A stretch of 34,416 nt of DNA from Sphingomonas sp. GTDB taxonomy: Bacteria > Pseudomonadota > Alphaproteobacteria > Sphingomonadales > Sphingomonadaceae. The stretch spans positions 1 through 34,416 of the forward strand of contig NZ_JAPKNM010000088.1 in NCBI RefSeq assembly GCF_026460985.1. Direction: 5' to 3'. A model generated the notes under the pieces. It ran no database searches. It had not been told where the DNA came from and saw only the letters and a program-made list of their open reading frames with translations. Below are positions 11,605-21,392 of this stretch, one piece after another (the stretch's first letter is position 1; each line of letters starts with the position of its first letter). The position numbers and the translations under genes were made by a program.

Positions 11605-12171
11605 ATGATCGGATCGAGCGAAATGGGCGGCGCGGCGGCCCGGAATTATTGGCGGATGGCGCGCTGGACCGCGGCATTGGCGTTGCTGCTCACGCCGCTG
11701 GTGATGATGCAGATCAGCGACGGATGGCATTGGACTCCCGGCAGCTTCGTCTTTGCCGGTATCGTCATCGGCGGAATCGTGTTGCTCTACGAGCTCGCCG
11801 AAAGGGTGAGCGAAAGCCGGGCCTATCGTGCAGGGGTCGCCGTCGCGCTGCTGACATCGTTCCTGACCGTATGGACCACGATCGTCCGCGACGACGGCAA
11901 TGGCATCGGCTTCTTCCTGCTGGTCATGGCGGCAGTGGTCGGTGGGTTCGCCGCCTGGTTCCGGCCCGCGGGAATGGCGCGGACCATGCTGGGCGTCGCG
12001 ATCATGCAGGCATTGCTCAGCCTGGCCATCGCGACCGCGCCATCGACCGCGAGCATGCCGGATGGCGGGTCGAGGATTTTGCTGTTCGGCGGCCTCTTCA
12101 CCGCATTGTGGCTGGCATCGGCGACTTTTTTCCGGGCCGCCGCAAGATCGGCTGACACCCGCCAGGCCTGA
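11605..12171 (+). CDS. Integral membrane protein, function unknown
   Basis: A 188-residue hydrophobic protein with about five to six membrane segments (from WTAALALLLTPLVMM, through FAGIVIGGIVLLYELAE and FLLVMAAVVGGFAAWF, to ILLFGGLFTALWLASATFF). The start is set by AGGAGG seven bases upstream of the ATG. It contains no recognisable catalytic motif; charged residues fall in the short loops. It follows the prs operon on the same strand after a 103-bp gap holding an inverted repeat, so it is probably a separate unit. I do not recognise the family. Membrane location is well supported; function is not. Confidence 0.75.
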   Translation: MIGSSEMGGAAARNYWRMARWTAALALLLTPLVMMQISDGWHWTPGSFVFAGIVIGGIVLLYELAERVSESRAYRAGVAVALLTSFLTVWTTIVRDDGNGIGFFLLVMAAVVGGFAAWFRPAGMARTMLGVAIMQALLSLAIATAPSTASMPDGGSRILLFGGLFTALWLASATFFRAAARSADTRQA

Positions 12172-12189
12172 GGCCGCTTTCGGCAGCCT

Positions 12190-12238
12190 TCCAAAAATGA
12201 AAGAGGCCGCCGGGACCCATCAGGGACCCCGGCGACCT
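12190..12238 (-). terminator. Intrinsic terminator of a short minus-strand transcript
   Basis: On the minus strand a long GC-rich hairpin (stem arms 12223-12238 and 12204-12218, loop around TGAT, one internal mismatch) is followed by CTTTCATTTTTGG. The U-rich tail is only on this strand, so it terminates transcripts coming from about 12450 and also separates them from the membrane protein gene. Confidence 0.8.
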
Positions 12239-12247
12239 CCGACATGG

Positions 12248-12424
12248 TCAGCGGCCGGAGAGTTCCAGCCCGGGAGACCATGCGGGCCGCTTTCCGATGG
12301 CTGACGAGCGTTGATTGGAGGAGAATACCTCCCGCTCGCCCCACGGACGGAGGACTTCCGCCCGCGCCTTCAGATCAGCGGCGCGTCTCCCGAACGAACT
12401 GAACCGACCCCATTGCTGAACCAT
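12248..12424 (-). CDS. Possible 58-codon small protein overlapping the 18-codon ORF
   Basis: This ATG lies seven bases downstream of the ATG at 12431, in another frame, and its ORF runs to the base of the terminator. It begins MVQQWGRFSSFGRRAADLKAR and continues with ARAEVLRPWGEREVF. The composition (acidic and basic residues mixed, central RAADLKARAEVLRPWGERE likely helical) looks more protein-like than chance, but it shares the same Shine-Dalgarno at longer spacing (about 14 bases). It may be the true product of the transcript, or translation may re-initiate. No family is recognised. Confidence 0.35.
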   Translation of the reverse strand: MVQQWGRFSSFGRRAADLKARAEVLRPWGEREVFSSNQRSSAIGKRPAWSPGLELSGR

Positions 12425-12431
12425 GAGACAT
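12375..12431 (-). CDS. 18-codon small ORF with an exceptional ribosome-binding site
   Basis: The minus strand carries ATG at 12431 opening an 18-codon frame (MSHGSAMGSVQFVRETRR). Seven-base spacing separates the ATG from the GGAGG core of AAAGGAGGTGATCC (12433-12446), which is complementary over 14 bases to the 16S rRNA 3' end. A terminator follows at 12238-12190, so a transcript of about 250-300 bases is expected. The product could be a leader peptide, a functional small protein, or simply a ribosome-loading site for the overlapping second frame that starts 7 bases later (12424-12248, 58 codons). I do not recognise either product. Translation initiation here is well supported; the function is unknown. 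Confidence 0.55.
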   Translation of the reverse strand: MSHGSAMGSVQFVRETRR

Positions 12432-12432
12432 C

Positions 12433-12446
12433 GGATCACCTCCTTT
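12433..12446 (-). promoter_or_regulatory. Extended Shine-Dalgarno, 14-base match to the 16S rRNA 3' end
   Basis: The minus strand reads AAAGGAGGTGATCC here; its complement, GGATCACCTCCTTT, is the 16S 3' terminal sequence. Such a full-length match is rare. It lies just before the ATG at 12431 and marks a strongly translated or ribosome-binding leader. Confidence 0.8.
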
Positions 12447-12587
12447 CGCCAGTTGAAGAACGAGTGTGGCTTGCGGCCACGAACGAATCTTGAATCATCG
12501 CGAGTCGCAGAACAAGTCTTGTAATGCAGGGAAGATGGTGCGATTCTTAGAGTTCTGTGGTTCGCCGCACGCGCGCCGCGCCGCGAC

Positions 12588-13127
12588 TCAGCCCCGGCAA
12601 TCCTCCGCAACCCGCAATATCTCGGCCCAGGCTGGCACGACGAGTGTGGGCACGCCGCCGCCCTCCACCAGAAAGCGCCCGCGGCTATAGCCCATCGCAT
12701 CGACCAGCGCGTCGCGTGCGCCGAGATCGGCGGCGAGGCCCGTCGTCGTGGCGGTGGCGGGAAGCGTTCGCACCAGGCTGGTGGTCCGGATGGTGAGGCC
12801 CGGCACCGAGGCCAGGCCGGGGCGCGACAGGGCGATGCGGCCGCGGGCACGGTCGCAGCGCAGCGTCAGCTCGGGCGCCTGGCCGGCGATGCCGAAGGCG
12901 GCGACGCTGCTCTGGGCATCGGTGCGCCAGGTCCAGTTGCCGGGAGTCAGCGGCCAGTCGCGCCAGTCGGCGCTCGCGGGCGGCGGCGGCGCGGGGGTCG
13001 GCGTAGGGGCAGGCGTGGGCACTGCCACCGGCGGCGCGGGTCGCGGCGCGGGCTGGCTGGGGGCGACGCAGCCGGCGAGCAGCAAGGCTGCGGCGGACAC
13101 GCTGGCGAACACGGACGAACGGCGCAT
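12588..13127 (-). CDS. Predicted lipoprotein with proline-rich linker
   Basis: A 179-residue protein starting MRRSSVFASVSAAALLLAGC, a lipoprotein signal peptide with lipobox LAGC. A Pro/Ala/Thr-rich linker of about 40 residues follows, then a globular part (from DWRDWPLTPGNWTWR to the end) with two further cysteines (LRCDRARG and the C-terminal EDCRG) that could form a disulfide. I chose the ATG at 13127 because it begins the signal peptide; the frame extends 12 codons upstream to 13163. It would be anchored in the periplasm or outer membrane. The family is not recognised. It lies downstream of the hemerythrin-like gene on the same strand with a 55-bp gap. Confidence 0.75.
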   Translation of the reverse strand: MRRSSVFASVSAAALLLAGCVAPSQPAPRPAPPVAVPTPAPTPTPAPPPPASADWRDWPLTPGNWTWRTDAQSSVAAFGIAGQAPELTLRCDRARGRIALSRPGLASVPGLTIRTTSLVRTLPATATTTGLAADLGARDALVDAMGYSRGRFLVEGGGVPTLVVPAWAEILRVAEDCRG

Positions 13128-13182
13128 GCCGGGCCTTATGGGGGAAGTCCCCCGCCGCCTCAACCTTGGTTCGGGACGCCGG

Positions 13183-13605
13183 TCAGGCGGCGGCGCGGCG
13201 CGCCATCACGCGCTCGACATGTGCGTAGAGCACGCGCTCCTCGTCCTCGATCCGCTCCGCCAGCCCGGTCATCAGCGCTTCGGTCTCGTCGCGGAAGCGC
13301 ACCCATTCGCGGCTGATGCGCCCCACCGGCCACGCGGCGATATAGTTGGCGAAGGCCGGTCCGAGCGTCCCGTGCTCCTGGCGATAGCGCCACGCGATGC
13401 TGGTCGCGACCGCATCGCCCGACGCGAGCAGCCGGTCATAGACCAGCCAATCCTCGCGATTGCAGTGGTCGAGCAGCGCCTGCGCCATTCCCCAGCGGAG
13501 CACCGCCACGGCGGCGGCATCGGGAACCGCGCCGGAGACGATGGCGAGGAGCTGCGCGGCCTGAGCCTCGAGGGCCCGATGTTCTGCGCAAAGCTCCCGA
13601 ATCAC
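13183..13605 (-). CDS. Hemerythrin (HHE) domain protein
   Basis: A 140-residue all-helical protein with conserved histidines and acidic residues at helix positions typical of HHE cation-binding domains: LCAEHRALEAQ, LDHCNREDWLVYD, YRQEHGTLGPAF and EDEERVLYAHVERV. It probably binds a non-heme di-iron centre and may sense or store oxygen or handle oxidative or nitrosative stress; the exact role is unknown. The start is uncertain. I prefer GTG at 13605, which has GGGGAG nine bases upstream; a TTG at 13644 would add 13 residues (MCFFSDRIGETED). It lies 134 bp after the uvrB stop and could be co-transcribed with uvrB or have its own promoter in the relatively AT-rich gap. Confidence 0.82.
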   Translation of the reverse strand: MIRELCAEHRALEAQAAQLLAIVSGAVPDAAAVAVLRWGMAQALLDHCNREDWLVYDRLLASGDAVATSIAWRYRQEHGTLGPAFANYIAAWPVGRISREWVRFRDETEALMTGLAERIEDEERVLYAHVERVMARRAAA

Positions 13606-13739
13606 GTCTTCAGTCTCCCCGATACGATCAGAGAAAAAGCACAACGAAACACGAGTCGTAAGTCCGTAGAGTCCCCAATCAGTATTCGCTACGCATGCGT
13701 ATCTATTCGCTTCGCTATACTTGTCGCGCCGGTAACTAA

Positions 13740-15935
13740 TCAGCGACCGCGCCCGCCGCCCATCCGCATCTTGGTCTGCTTGCCATAGCGCGTCTTGCGC
13801 GTACCCGGCTTGCCTTCGTTCGAGCGCCCCATGATCGGCGCCTTGCGCTCGCTTTCGGGCAGGCCGAGCTCCTCGGCCTCGAGCGCGCGAATCTCGTCGC
13901 GCAGCCGCCCCGCCTCCTCGAATTCGAGATTGGCGGCGGCGTCCCGCATCTTCTTCTCGAGCTCCTCGATATAGGCGCGCAGATTGTGGCCAACCATGTG
14001 CGGGCGATCGGCGTCGATCTCGACCGTGACCTGATCCTTCGACGCCACATGCGCGATGATGTCGCCGATATTCTTCTTCACCGTCTCGGGCGTGATGCCG
14101 TGCTCGAGATTATAGGCCTGCTGCTTCTCGCGGCGGCGATTGGTCTCGGCCAGCGCGCGCTCCATGCTGCCGGTCATCCGGTCGGCATAGAGGATCACCC
14201 GCCCCTCGACGTTGCGCGCGGCGCGGCCGATCGTCTGGATCAGCGAGGTCTCGGAACGCAGGAAGCCCTCCTTGTCGGCGTCGAGGATCGCGACCAGCCC
14301 GCATTCGGGGATGTCCAATCCCTCGCGCAGCAGGTTGATGCCGACGAGCACGTCGTACACGCCCATCCGGAGATCGCGGATCAGCTCGATGCGCTCGAGC
14401 GTCTCGGTGTCCGAATGCATGTAGCGGACCTTGATCCCCGCCTCGTGCATGTACTCGGTGAGATCCTCGGCCATGCGCTTGGTGAGCGTGGTCACGAGCG
14501 TGCGATAACCCTTGGCCGCGGTCGCCTTGCACTCCTGGATCAGGTCCTGGACCTGCTCCTCGACCGGCTTGATCTCGACCGGCGGATCGATCAGCCCGGT
14601 CGGGCGGATCACCTGCTCGACGAAGACGCCGCCCGATTGCTCCATCTCCCACCCGCCCGGGGTCGCCGAGACATAGGTGGTCTGCGGGCGCATCGCGTCC
14701 CATTCGTTGAAGCGCAGCGGCCGGTTGTCGATCGCCGAGGGCAGGCGGAACCCGTACTCCGCCAGCGTGATCTTGCGCTTATGGTCGCCGCGCGACATGC
14801 CGTTGATCTGGCCGATCGTCTGGTGGCTCTCGTCGACGAAGAGCAGCGCATTCTCGGGCAGATATTCGAACAAGGTGGGCGGCGGCTCGCCGGGCAGGCG
14901 CCCGGTGAGGAAGCGGCTGTAATTCTCGATGCCCGCGCAGGATCCGGTCGCCGCGATCATCTCGAGATCGAAATTGGTGCGCTGTTCGAGCCGCTGGTGC
15001 TCGAGCAATTTCCCCTCGGCCTCCAGCTCCTTCAGCCGCTCGGCAAGCTCGTGCTTGATGCCCTCCATCGCCTGCTTCATCGTCGGACCCGGCGTGACAT
15101 AATGCGAGTTGGCGAAGACGCGGACATAGTCCAGCGACGCCACTTTCGCCCCGGTCAGCGGATCGAACTCGGTGATCTCCTCGATATCGTCGCCGAAGAA
15201 GGAAATCCGCCACGCGCTGTCCTCATAATGCGACGGGAAGATCTCGAGGCTGTCGCCGCGCACCCGGAAATTGCCGCGCGCAAAGGCCTGGTCGTTGCGC
15301 TTGTACTGGAGCGCCACGAGCTTGCGGATGATCTCGCGCTGGTCGACCACCTGGCCCTTCTTGAGGTCGAAGATCATGGCGCTGTAGGTCTCGACCGAGC
15401 CGATGCCGTAGAGGCACGAGACCGAGGCGACGATGACCACGTCGTCGCGCTCGAGCAGCGCCCGCGTCGCCGAGTGCCGCATCCGGTCGATCGCCTCGTT
15501 CACCGAGCTTTCCTTCTCGATGTAGGTGTCCGAGCGGGGGACGTAGGCCTCAGGCTGGTAATAGTCGTAATAGCTGACGAAATACTCGACCGCATTCTCC
15601 GGGAAGAAGCTCTTGAACTCGCCGTAGAGCTGGGCTGCGAGGATCTTGTTGGGCGCGAGGATCAGCGCCGGGCGCTGCAGCTCCTCGATCACCTTGGCCA
15701 TGGTATAGGTCTTGCCCGATCCGGTGACGCCGAGCAGCACCTGGTCGCGCTCGCCGGCGCGCGCCTGCTCGACCAGCTCGGGGATCGCGAAGCGCTGGTC
15801 GCCCGAGGGCTGATAGTCGCTGACCAGCTTGAACGCCTTGCCGCCCTCGCTCTTCTCGGGCCGCTGCGGGCGATGCGGGACGAAGCTCTCCCCCGTTTCG
15901 GGCTCGGCGAGGCTGGTGCGGATCTGGATGGCCAT
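13740..15935 (-). CDS. uvrB: Excinuclease ABC subunit UvrB
   Basis: A 731-residue nucleotide excision repair helicase-like subunit. With UvrA it verifies DNA damage, then loads UvrC for the incisions. Walker A GVTGSGKT is at residues 69-76. The beta-hairpin region that inserts between strands reads [13 protein letters not shown], the Walker B-type motif is LLFVDESH, and the later helicase motifs include [23 protein letters not shown] domain ([26 protein letters not shown]) lies near the C-terminus, followed by a basic Gly/Arg tail ending GGGRGR. The length is slightly above the usual 670 residues because of an N-terminal extension and this tail. No clear SOS box (GAAC-N7-GAAC or GTTC-N7-GTTC) is seen just upstream. 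Confidence 0.98.
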   Translation of the reverse strand: MAIQIRTSLAEPETGESFVPHRPQRPEKSEGGKAFKLVSDYQPSGDQRFAIPELVEQARAGERDQVLLGVTGSGKTYTMAKVIEELQRPALILAPNKILAAQLYGEFKSFFPENAVEYFVSYYDYYQPEAYVPRSDTYIEKESSVNEAIDRMRHSATRALLERDDVVIVASVSCLYGIGSVETYSAMIFDLKKGQVVDQREIIRKLVALQYKRNDQAFARGNFRVRGDSLEIFPSHYEDSAWRISFFGDDIEEITEFDPLTGAKVASLDYVRVFANSHYVTPGPTMKQAMEGIKHELAERLKELEAEGKLLEHQRLEQRTNFDLEMIAATGSCAGIENYSRFLTGRLPGEPPPTLFEYLPENALLFVDESHQTIGQINGMSRGDHKRKITLAEYGFRLPSAIDNRPLRFNEWDAMRPQTTYVSATPGGWEMEQSGGVFVEQVIRPTGLIDPPVEIKPVEEQVQDLIQECKATAAKGYRTLVTTLTKRMAEDLTEYMHEAGIKVRYMHSDTETLERIELIRDLRMGVYDVLVGINLLREGLDIPECGLVAILDADKEGFLRSETSLIQTIGRAARNVEGRVILYADRMTGSMERALAETNRRREKQQAYNLEHGITPETVKKNIGDIIAHVASKDQVTVEIDADRPHMVGHNLRAYIEELEKKMRDAAANLEFEEAGRLRDEIRALEAEELGLPESERKAPIMGRSNEGKPGTRKTRYGKQTKMRMGGGRGR

Positions 15936-16323
15936 GGCGGGGATATGGGACCTTTATCGGGGGACGCAATCAGCCGTGCTGGTTGACTCCGATTGACTCG
16001 ATAGCGGGTTTTTCGGTCGGAAGCGGCGGGTTTGCACCCGGGACGCGCCTGCGAAGCGACACCCACGCGGCGCGGGCGCGGCACGGACGCGGCATTTGCG
16101 CGCCGCACAGGCGACACCTGCGCGCCACGCCCGCGTCTGACACGCCCCATGACGCTCCGGCTTCGCTATGCATACGCGACTGCGGCGCGCCGCATGCGCG
16201 ACGCCGAGGCGACGTGGGCAGAACGGTAGGGATTGCTGCTTTGCGCATCGTGGGAACAAAAGCAGATCAAATCCTACTTTACCAGACTTTTGATGGGGCC
16301 CTGGAATGACTCAAATGGTTCTT
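15936..16323. other. Gene-free region upstream of uvrB
   Basis: About 390 bases with GC-rich, CGCG-dominated sequence and no gene I would accept on either strand. The uvrB promoter must lie at its left end but no standard -35/-10 pair is convincing. A 16-base motif at 15992-16007 (ATTGACTCGATAGCGG) recurs with two differences at 16443-16458, on the far side of the palindromic repeat. Confidence 0.5.
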
Positions 16324-16431
16324 AGCCCCTCCCCTTCAGGGGAGGGGTTGGGGGTGGGGCATGTAAGTCTCACCGAGCCCATCGCCCGCGGACAAGCCCC
16401 ACCCCAACCCCTCCCCTGAAGGGGAGGGGCT
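16324..16431. repeat. Palindromic G-rich repeat, copy 1
   Basis: A 108-bp element made of two inverted arms of about 37 bp. Each arm contains the hairpin CCCCTCCCC-TTCA-GGGGAGGGG followed by TTGGGG(G)TGGGGC. The centre carries GTCTCACCGAGCCC and GGACA near the right arm, shared with the copies in the suf operon. It lies in the leader of the DUF3617 lipoprotein gene. No target duplication is seen. Confidence 0.88.
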
Positions 16432-16556
16432 TGATAGTCGCAATTGAGTCGATAGCCGCCATCGCGTCGCACACCCCGTCCAGTGCGCCACAGCCGCATT
16501 GCCAAGCGCCGCCATTTCCGCTTTTGGAGAGCCCAGAACCGCCAGGGAACCTCCAT

Positions 16557-17129
16557 ATGCGCGCCACCATCGTCCTCGGAACCGCCGCCCTTGCGTTGGC
16601 CGGCTGCCAGTCCGCCGCGGAGAAGCACGCGGCCGAGACCGGCGAGATCGAGGTCGCCAATGCGAAGACCGACGAGGTATCGAGGCTGCTCAAGGCCGCC
16701 GCGCCCAAGACCGCGGCCAAGCCCGGGCTGTGGAAGGCCGAGCTTCGCATCGAAGCGGTCGATGTCGGCCCGGGCGGCGACAATGCGCAGCAGCTCCAAC
16801 TTGCCAAATCGCTCGAGCGCAGCGCGACCGAGTGCAAGACCGCCGAGCAATTGAAGCCGTTCGACATCGCCAAGCTGGAAAAGGCGGCGGGCGAGTGCAG
16901 CTTCATCCGCTACGTGGCGAAGGGCGGCAAGGTCGACGCCAAGATCCAGTGCAGCAAGCCCAATGCGCCCGTCACGACCATCCTGATCAACGGCGCCACG
17001 TCAGCCACCGGCTTCGACGTGGCGATCGAAAACCTCACCGGCGTTGCCGGCCAGCCGGGCTATTCGCAGGTCAGGATGCGCTCGACCGGCACGCGCGTGG
17101 GCGAATGCCCGGCGCAGGCCAAGGGTTAG
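16557..17129 (+). CDS. DUF3617 family lipoprotein
   Basis: A 190-residue exported protein. The start at 16557 gives a lipoprotein signal (MRATIVLGTAALALAGCQS, lipobox LAGC) and has AGGGAA about eight bases upstream; the frame is open for 42 more codons upstream but that part begins in the repeat element and is not protein-like. The mature part has the DUF3617 pattern: KPGLWKAELRIEAV, then ECKTAEQLKPF, then GECSFIRYVAKGGKVDAKIQC and a final GECPAQ. The cysteines probably pair into disulfides in the periplasm. The family is common in sphingomonads but has no known function. It stands alone, bracketed by two different palindromic repeats. Confidence 0.85.
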   Translation: MRATIVLGTAALALAGCQSAAEKHAAETGEIEVANAKTDEVSRLLKAAAPKTAAKPGLWKAELRIEAVDVGPGGDNAQQLQLAKSLERSATECKTAEQLKPFDIAKLEKAAGECSFIRYVAKGGKVDAKIQCSKPNAPVTTILINGATSATGFDVAIENLTGVAGQPGYSQVRMRSTGTRVGECPAQAKG

Positions 17130-17156
17130 ATTGAAGGGGCGTTCAACCTTCTTGAC

Positions 17157-17277
17157 CCTCCCCCGCCAGGGGGAGGTGTCAGCCGCAGGCTGACGGAGGG
17201 GGAGGACGGCGACTCACTCTCGGCGTGCTTCCGTCCCCTCCGACGCCTTCGGCGCCACCTCCCCCTGGCGGGGGAGG
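17157..17277. repeat. Palindromic repeat of a second class
   Basis: A 121-bp element between converging genes. Its outer arms are CCTCCCCCGCCAGGGGGAGG (17157-17176) and its inverted counterpart at 17256-17277. Inside are a perfect TCAGCC-GCA-GGCTGA hairpin (17179-17193), GGAGGGGGAGG and a partner CCCCTCC. The layout (arm, core, inverted arm) resembles the suf-region repeats but the arm sequence differs. It could also act as a bidirectional transcription barrier. Confidence 0.8.
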
Positions 17278-17317
17278 ATTTGAGTGCTGATTCGTTTAGA
17301 GCACTCCGCCACCACCT

Positions 17318-17704
17318 TTATTGCCGCCGGTACGCGATCCGCCACATGATCGCGCCGATCGCGGCGGCGATGCCGGCGAGAATCGCGCTCGACGCCAGGG
17401 CGCTCAGCCAGCGGAACAGCCAGGTGCGGCCGTCGATCTCGGGGATGTCGAACAGCCCGAAGCCATAGGTCTGCGCGCCGACGAAGATCGCCATCGCGGT
17501 AATCGCGCCCACCAGGGCGGCATACCAGGCGCGGCGGAGCCCGGCGACGTGCATCACCAGCCAGATGGGCCCGCCCACCGCCGTGATCGCGATTCCGGAG
17601 AAGAGGCTGCCGATCAGCCAGCCGGTGAGCAGGTCGAGCGGATCGCGCTGGCCGCCCAGCAGCACCAGGCCGAGCACGATGATCCCGGCGAGCGCGCTGC
17701 CCAC
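17318..17704 (-). CDS. Small integral membrane protein, function unknown
   Basis: A 128-residue protein with four hydrophobic segments: ALAGIIVLGLVLLGG, LTGWLIGSLFSGIAITAVGG, ALVGAITAMAIFVGAQ and ILAGIAAAIGAIMWRI. The listed start is the GTG at 17704. However, the frame continues upstream with credible sequence (RRYDITIDRAGIALG), no ATG, GTG or TTG, and a CTG at 17785 preceded by AGGAGAGG at ideal spacing. The true protein may therefore be 155 residues with a rare CTG start. It follows the metallo-beta-lactamase-fold gene on the same strand. No family is recognised. Confidence 0.7.
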   Translation of the reverse strand: MGSALAGIIVLGLVLLGGQRDPLDLLTGWLIGSLFSGIAITAVGGPIWLVMHVAGLRRAWYAALVGAITAMAIFVGAQTYGFGLFDIPEIDGRTWLFRWLSALASSAILAGIAAAIGAIMWRIAYRRQ

Positions 17705-17864
17705 GCCGAGCGCGATTCCCGCCCGATCGATCGTGATGTCGTACCGGCGTTGCGCGCGAATCGCGCGTCGATGAATCTGTTCCAGGGCCCCTCTCCTGAG
17801 CGGCGACGATACTTCGCCACGCGCGCCGCCTCAAGCGGCCGACGCGGCTCGATCCGGCACAATG

Positions 17865-19022
17865 TCAGCGAAATGCGTCGAACCGACCCGCACGCCGGCA
17901 GGCCTCCACCCGCGCCATGTCCGGACGTGGCGGCGGCGGGCCGAGCGCGGGAATCTCCACGGGCACGCCGATCGCCACGGGCTTGAAGTGCGCCAGGTCG
18001 GTGCCCGCGCAACGCAGCATTGCGCCCAGCATGCGCGGCGGCGTGGCATAGGCTTCGCGCGAGAGGCGGAAGGTGCCCCAGTGGATCGGCAGCGCGAAGG
18101 GCCGGCCGAGCCCTTCCCACACGCGGATCGCGTCGCGCGGGCCGACATGGCTGCCGCTCGCCATCTGACCTTCCTCGAAGCGGAACGCGCCGATCGGGAT
18201 CGCGGCGAAGCGGATCGGGCCGAGCGCCGCGGCCTCGGCGGGCCACTTGCCGTCGCCGAGCCCCGTATCGCCCGAAAAGAAGAAATTGCCGCCGGGCAGC
18301 GCGACCACGAAGCTCGACCAGAGCGCGCGGTTGCGGTCGGCGAACCAGCGGCTGCTCCAATGATGGTTGCGCGTGACGCGGACAGCGGCCGGAGGCAAGG
18401 CCAGCGTTTCGCCCCAATCGAGCGCACGGGCGGGAACCCCTGCCTGGGCGATGACGCTGTCGTTGCCGAGACTGGTGACGACGACCGGCCGGTCGCGCTC
18501 CCAAAGTCGTTTGAGCGTCGCCAGGTCGAGATGGTCGTAGTGATTGTGGCTGACGAGCACGAGGTCGATCCTGGGCAGGTCCTCGAAGCGCACGCCCGGC
18601 TCCGCCACGCGCCGCGGGCCGAAGCCGAGCGGTCCGGCACGGTCGCTCCAGATCGGATCGGTGAGGATGTTGAGCCCGGCCGTCTGCACCAGCACCGTCG
18701 CATGGCCGATCCAGGTGACGCGCATCCTGTCCCCCTCGACCCGCGCCAACGGCCTGGACGGCCGCACCGTCACGCGCTCGGGCCAGGCCGGCTGAGACGG
18801 ATCGCCGAAGAGCCGACGCGCAATGAAGCCCGCGCGGCTCCGCCCGGCGGGCAGGTGGTCGTCGTCGCCATCGGGATTGAAGAAGCGCGCGCCGTCGAAA
18901 TGCGCGGTCGCGGGGCCGCGATAATAGATGCGGTCGAGGAAGTGCGGCAGTGCGGTGAGGACGAGGCAGAGGACGATTACCGTCCACAACAGCCCGGCCA
19001 GGGCAAGCTTGAGCAGGCGCAT
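17865..19022 (-). CDS. MBL-fold metallohydrolase, NAPE-PLD-like
   Basis: A 385-residue protein with an N-terminal hydrophobic helix (KLALAGLLWTVIVLCLVLTAL) that anchors it in the inner membrane or acts as a signal. The metallo-beta-lactamase core includes WIGHATVLVQ, the metal motif SHNHYDHLD (HxHxDH at residues 159-164), FFFSGDTG and PIHWGTF. These motifs, together with GLNILTDPIWSDRAGP and FGPRRVAEPGV, match the subgroup related to N-acyl-phosphatidylethanolamine phospholipase D and RomA-type proteins. A role in hydrolysing a lipid or phosphodiester substrate is inferred from family only. It is transcribed away from ligA, 73 bp apart. Confidence 0.9.
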   Translation of the reverse strand: MRLLKLALAGLLWTVIVLCLVLTALPHFLDRIYYRGPATAHFDGARFFNPDGDDDHLPAGRSRAGFIARRLFGDPSQPAWPERVTVRPSRPLARVEGDRMRVTWIGHATVLVQTAGLNILTDPIWSDRAGPLGFGPRRVAEPGVRFEDLPRIDLVLVSHNHYDHLDLATLKRLWERDRPVVVTSLGNDSVIAQAGVPARALDWGETLALPPAAVRVTRNHHWSSRWFADRNRALWSSFVVALPGGNFFFSGDTGLGDGKWPAEAAALGPIRFAAIPIGAFRFEEGQMASGSHVGPRDAIRVWEGLGRPFALPIHWGTFRLSREAYATPPRMLGAMLRCAGTDLAHFKPVAIGVPVEIPALGPPPPRPDMARVEACRRAGRFDAFR

Positions 19023-19062
19023 CGCCCCTTCTCGCGAGGAGCGCCCGCGCGATCAAGCTTGA

Positions 19063-21225
<2,163 letters not shown>

Positions 21226-21285
21226 CTTTTTTGCAACGCAACAAAGGAATCAACTGTTACCAACAGGTTGACGGGTCCACCCCGA

Positions 21286-21312
21286 TTGACTGTCATCGGA
21301 TGGACATAAATG
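21286..21312 (+). promoter_or_regulatory. Possible promoter of the TonB-dependent receptor gene
   Basis: TTGACT (21286-21291) and TAAATG (21307-21312) resemble -35 and -10 boxes but the spacer is only 15 bases, so this is tentative. A CTGTT-ACC-AACAG inverted repeat lies just upstream at 21254-21266 and could be an operator. Confidence 0.3.
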
Positions 21313-21392
21313 AATTCCATGGGCGGCCGCGACGGTGAACCGCACCGCGTGACTCAGTGCACCACAGGCACACCGAAAGGGACATTCTAGAA

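Larger units (their letters stand above)
12172..12587. other. Intergenic region between two converging genes
   Basis: These 416 bases contain no conventional gene. They hold the short minus-strand transcription unit (terminator, small ORFs, extended Shine-Dalgarno), an internal GGAGG...CCTCC hairpin near 12317-12332 and, upstream of it, a GTGGC/GCCAC hairpin near 12469-12483. I could not place a promoter with confidence. Confidence 0.6.

Noticed and set aside
12433..12446. Fragment of 16S rRNA 3' end on the plus strand (GGATCACCTCCTTT)
   Set aside because: Only this short stretch matches; it is better explained as the complement of a strong Shine-Dalgarno on the minus strand, followed at once by an ATG.
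15936..15991. SOS box upstream of uvrB
   Set aside because: Neither GAAC-N7-GAAC nor GTTC-N7-GTTC is present in the immediate upstream sequence.
15970..16248. 92-codon minus-strand ORF upstream of uvrB
   Set aside because: Arg/Ala/Pro-rich composition, no convincing ribosome-binding site and no domain pattern; kept as gene-free sequence.
16324..16431. CRISPR array, suggested by repeated GC-rich units
   Set aside because: Copies are dispersed as inverted pairs in different intergenic regions, with no regular spacers and no cas genes.
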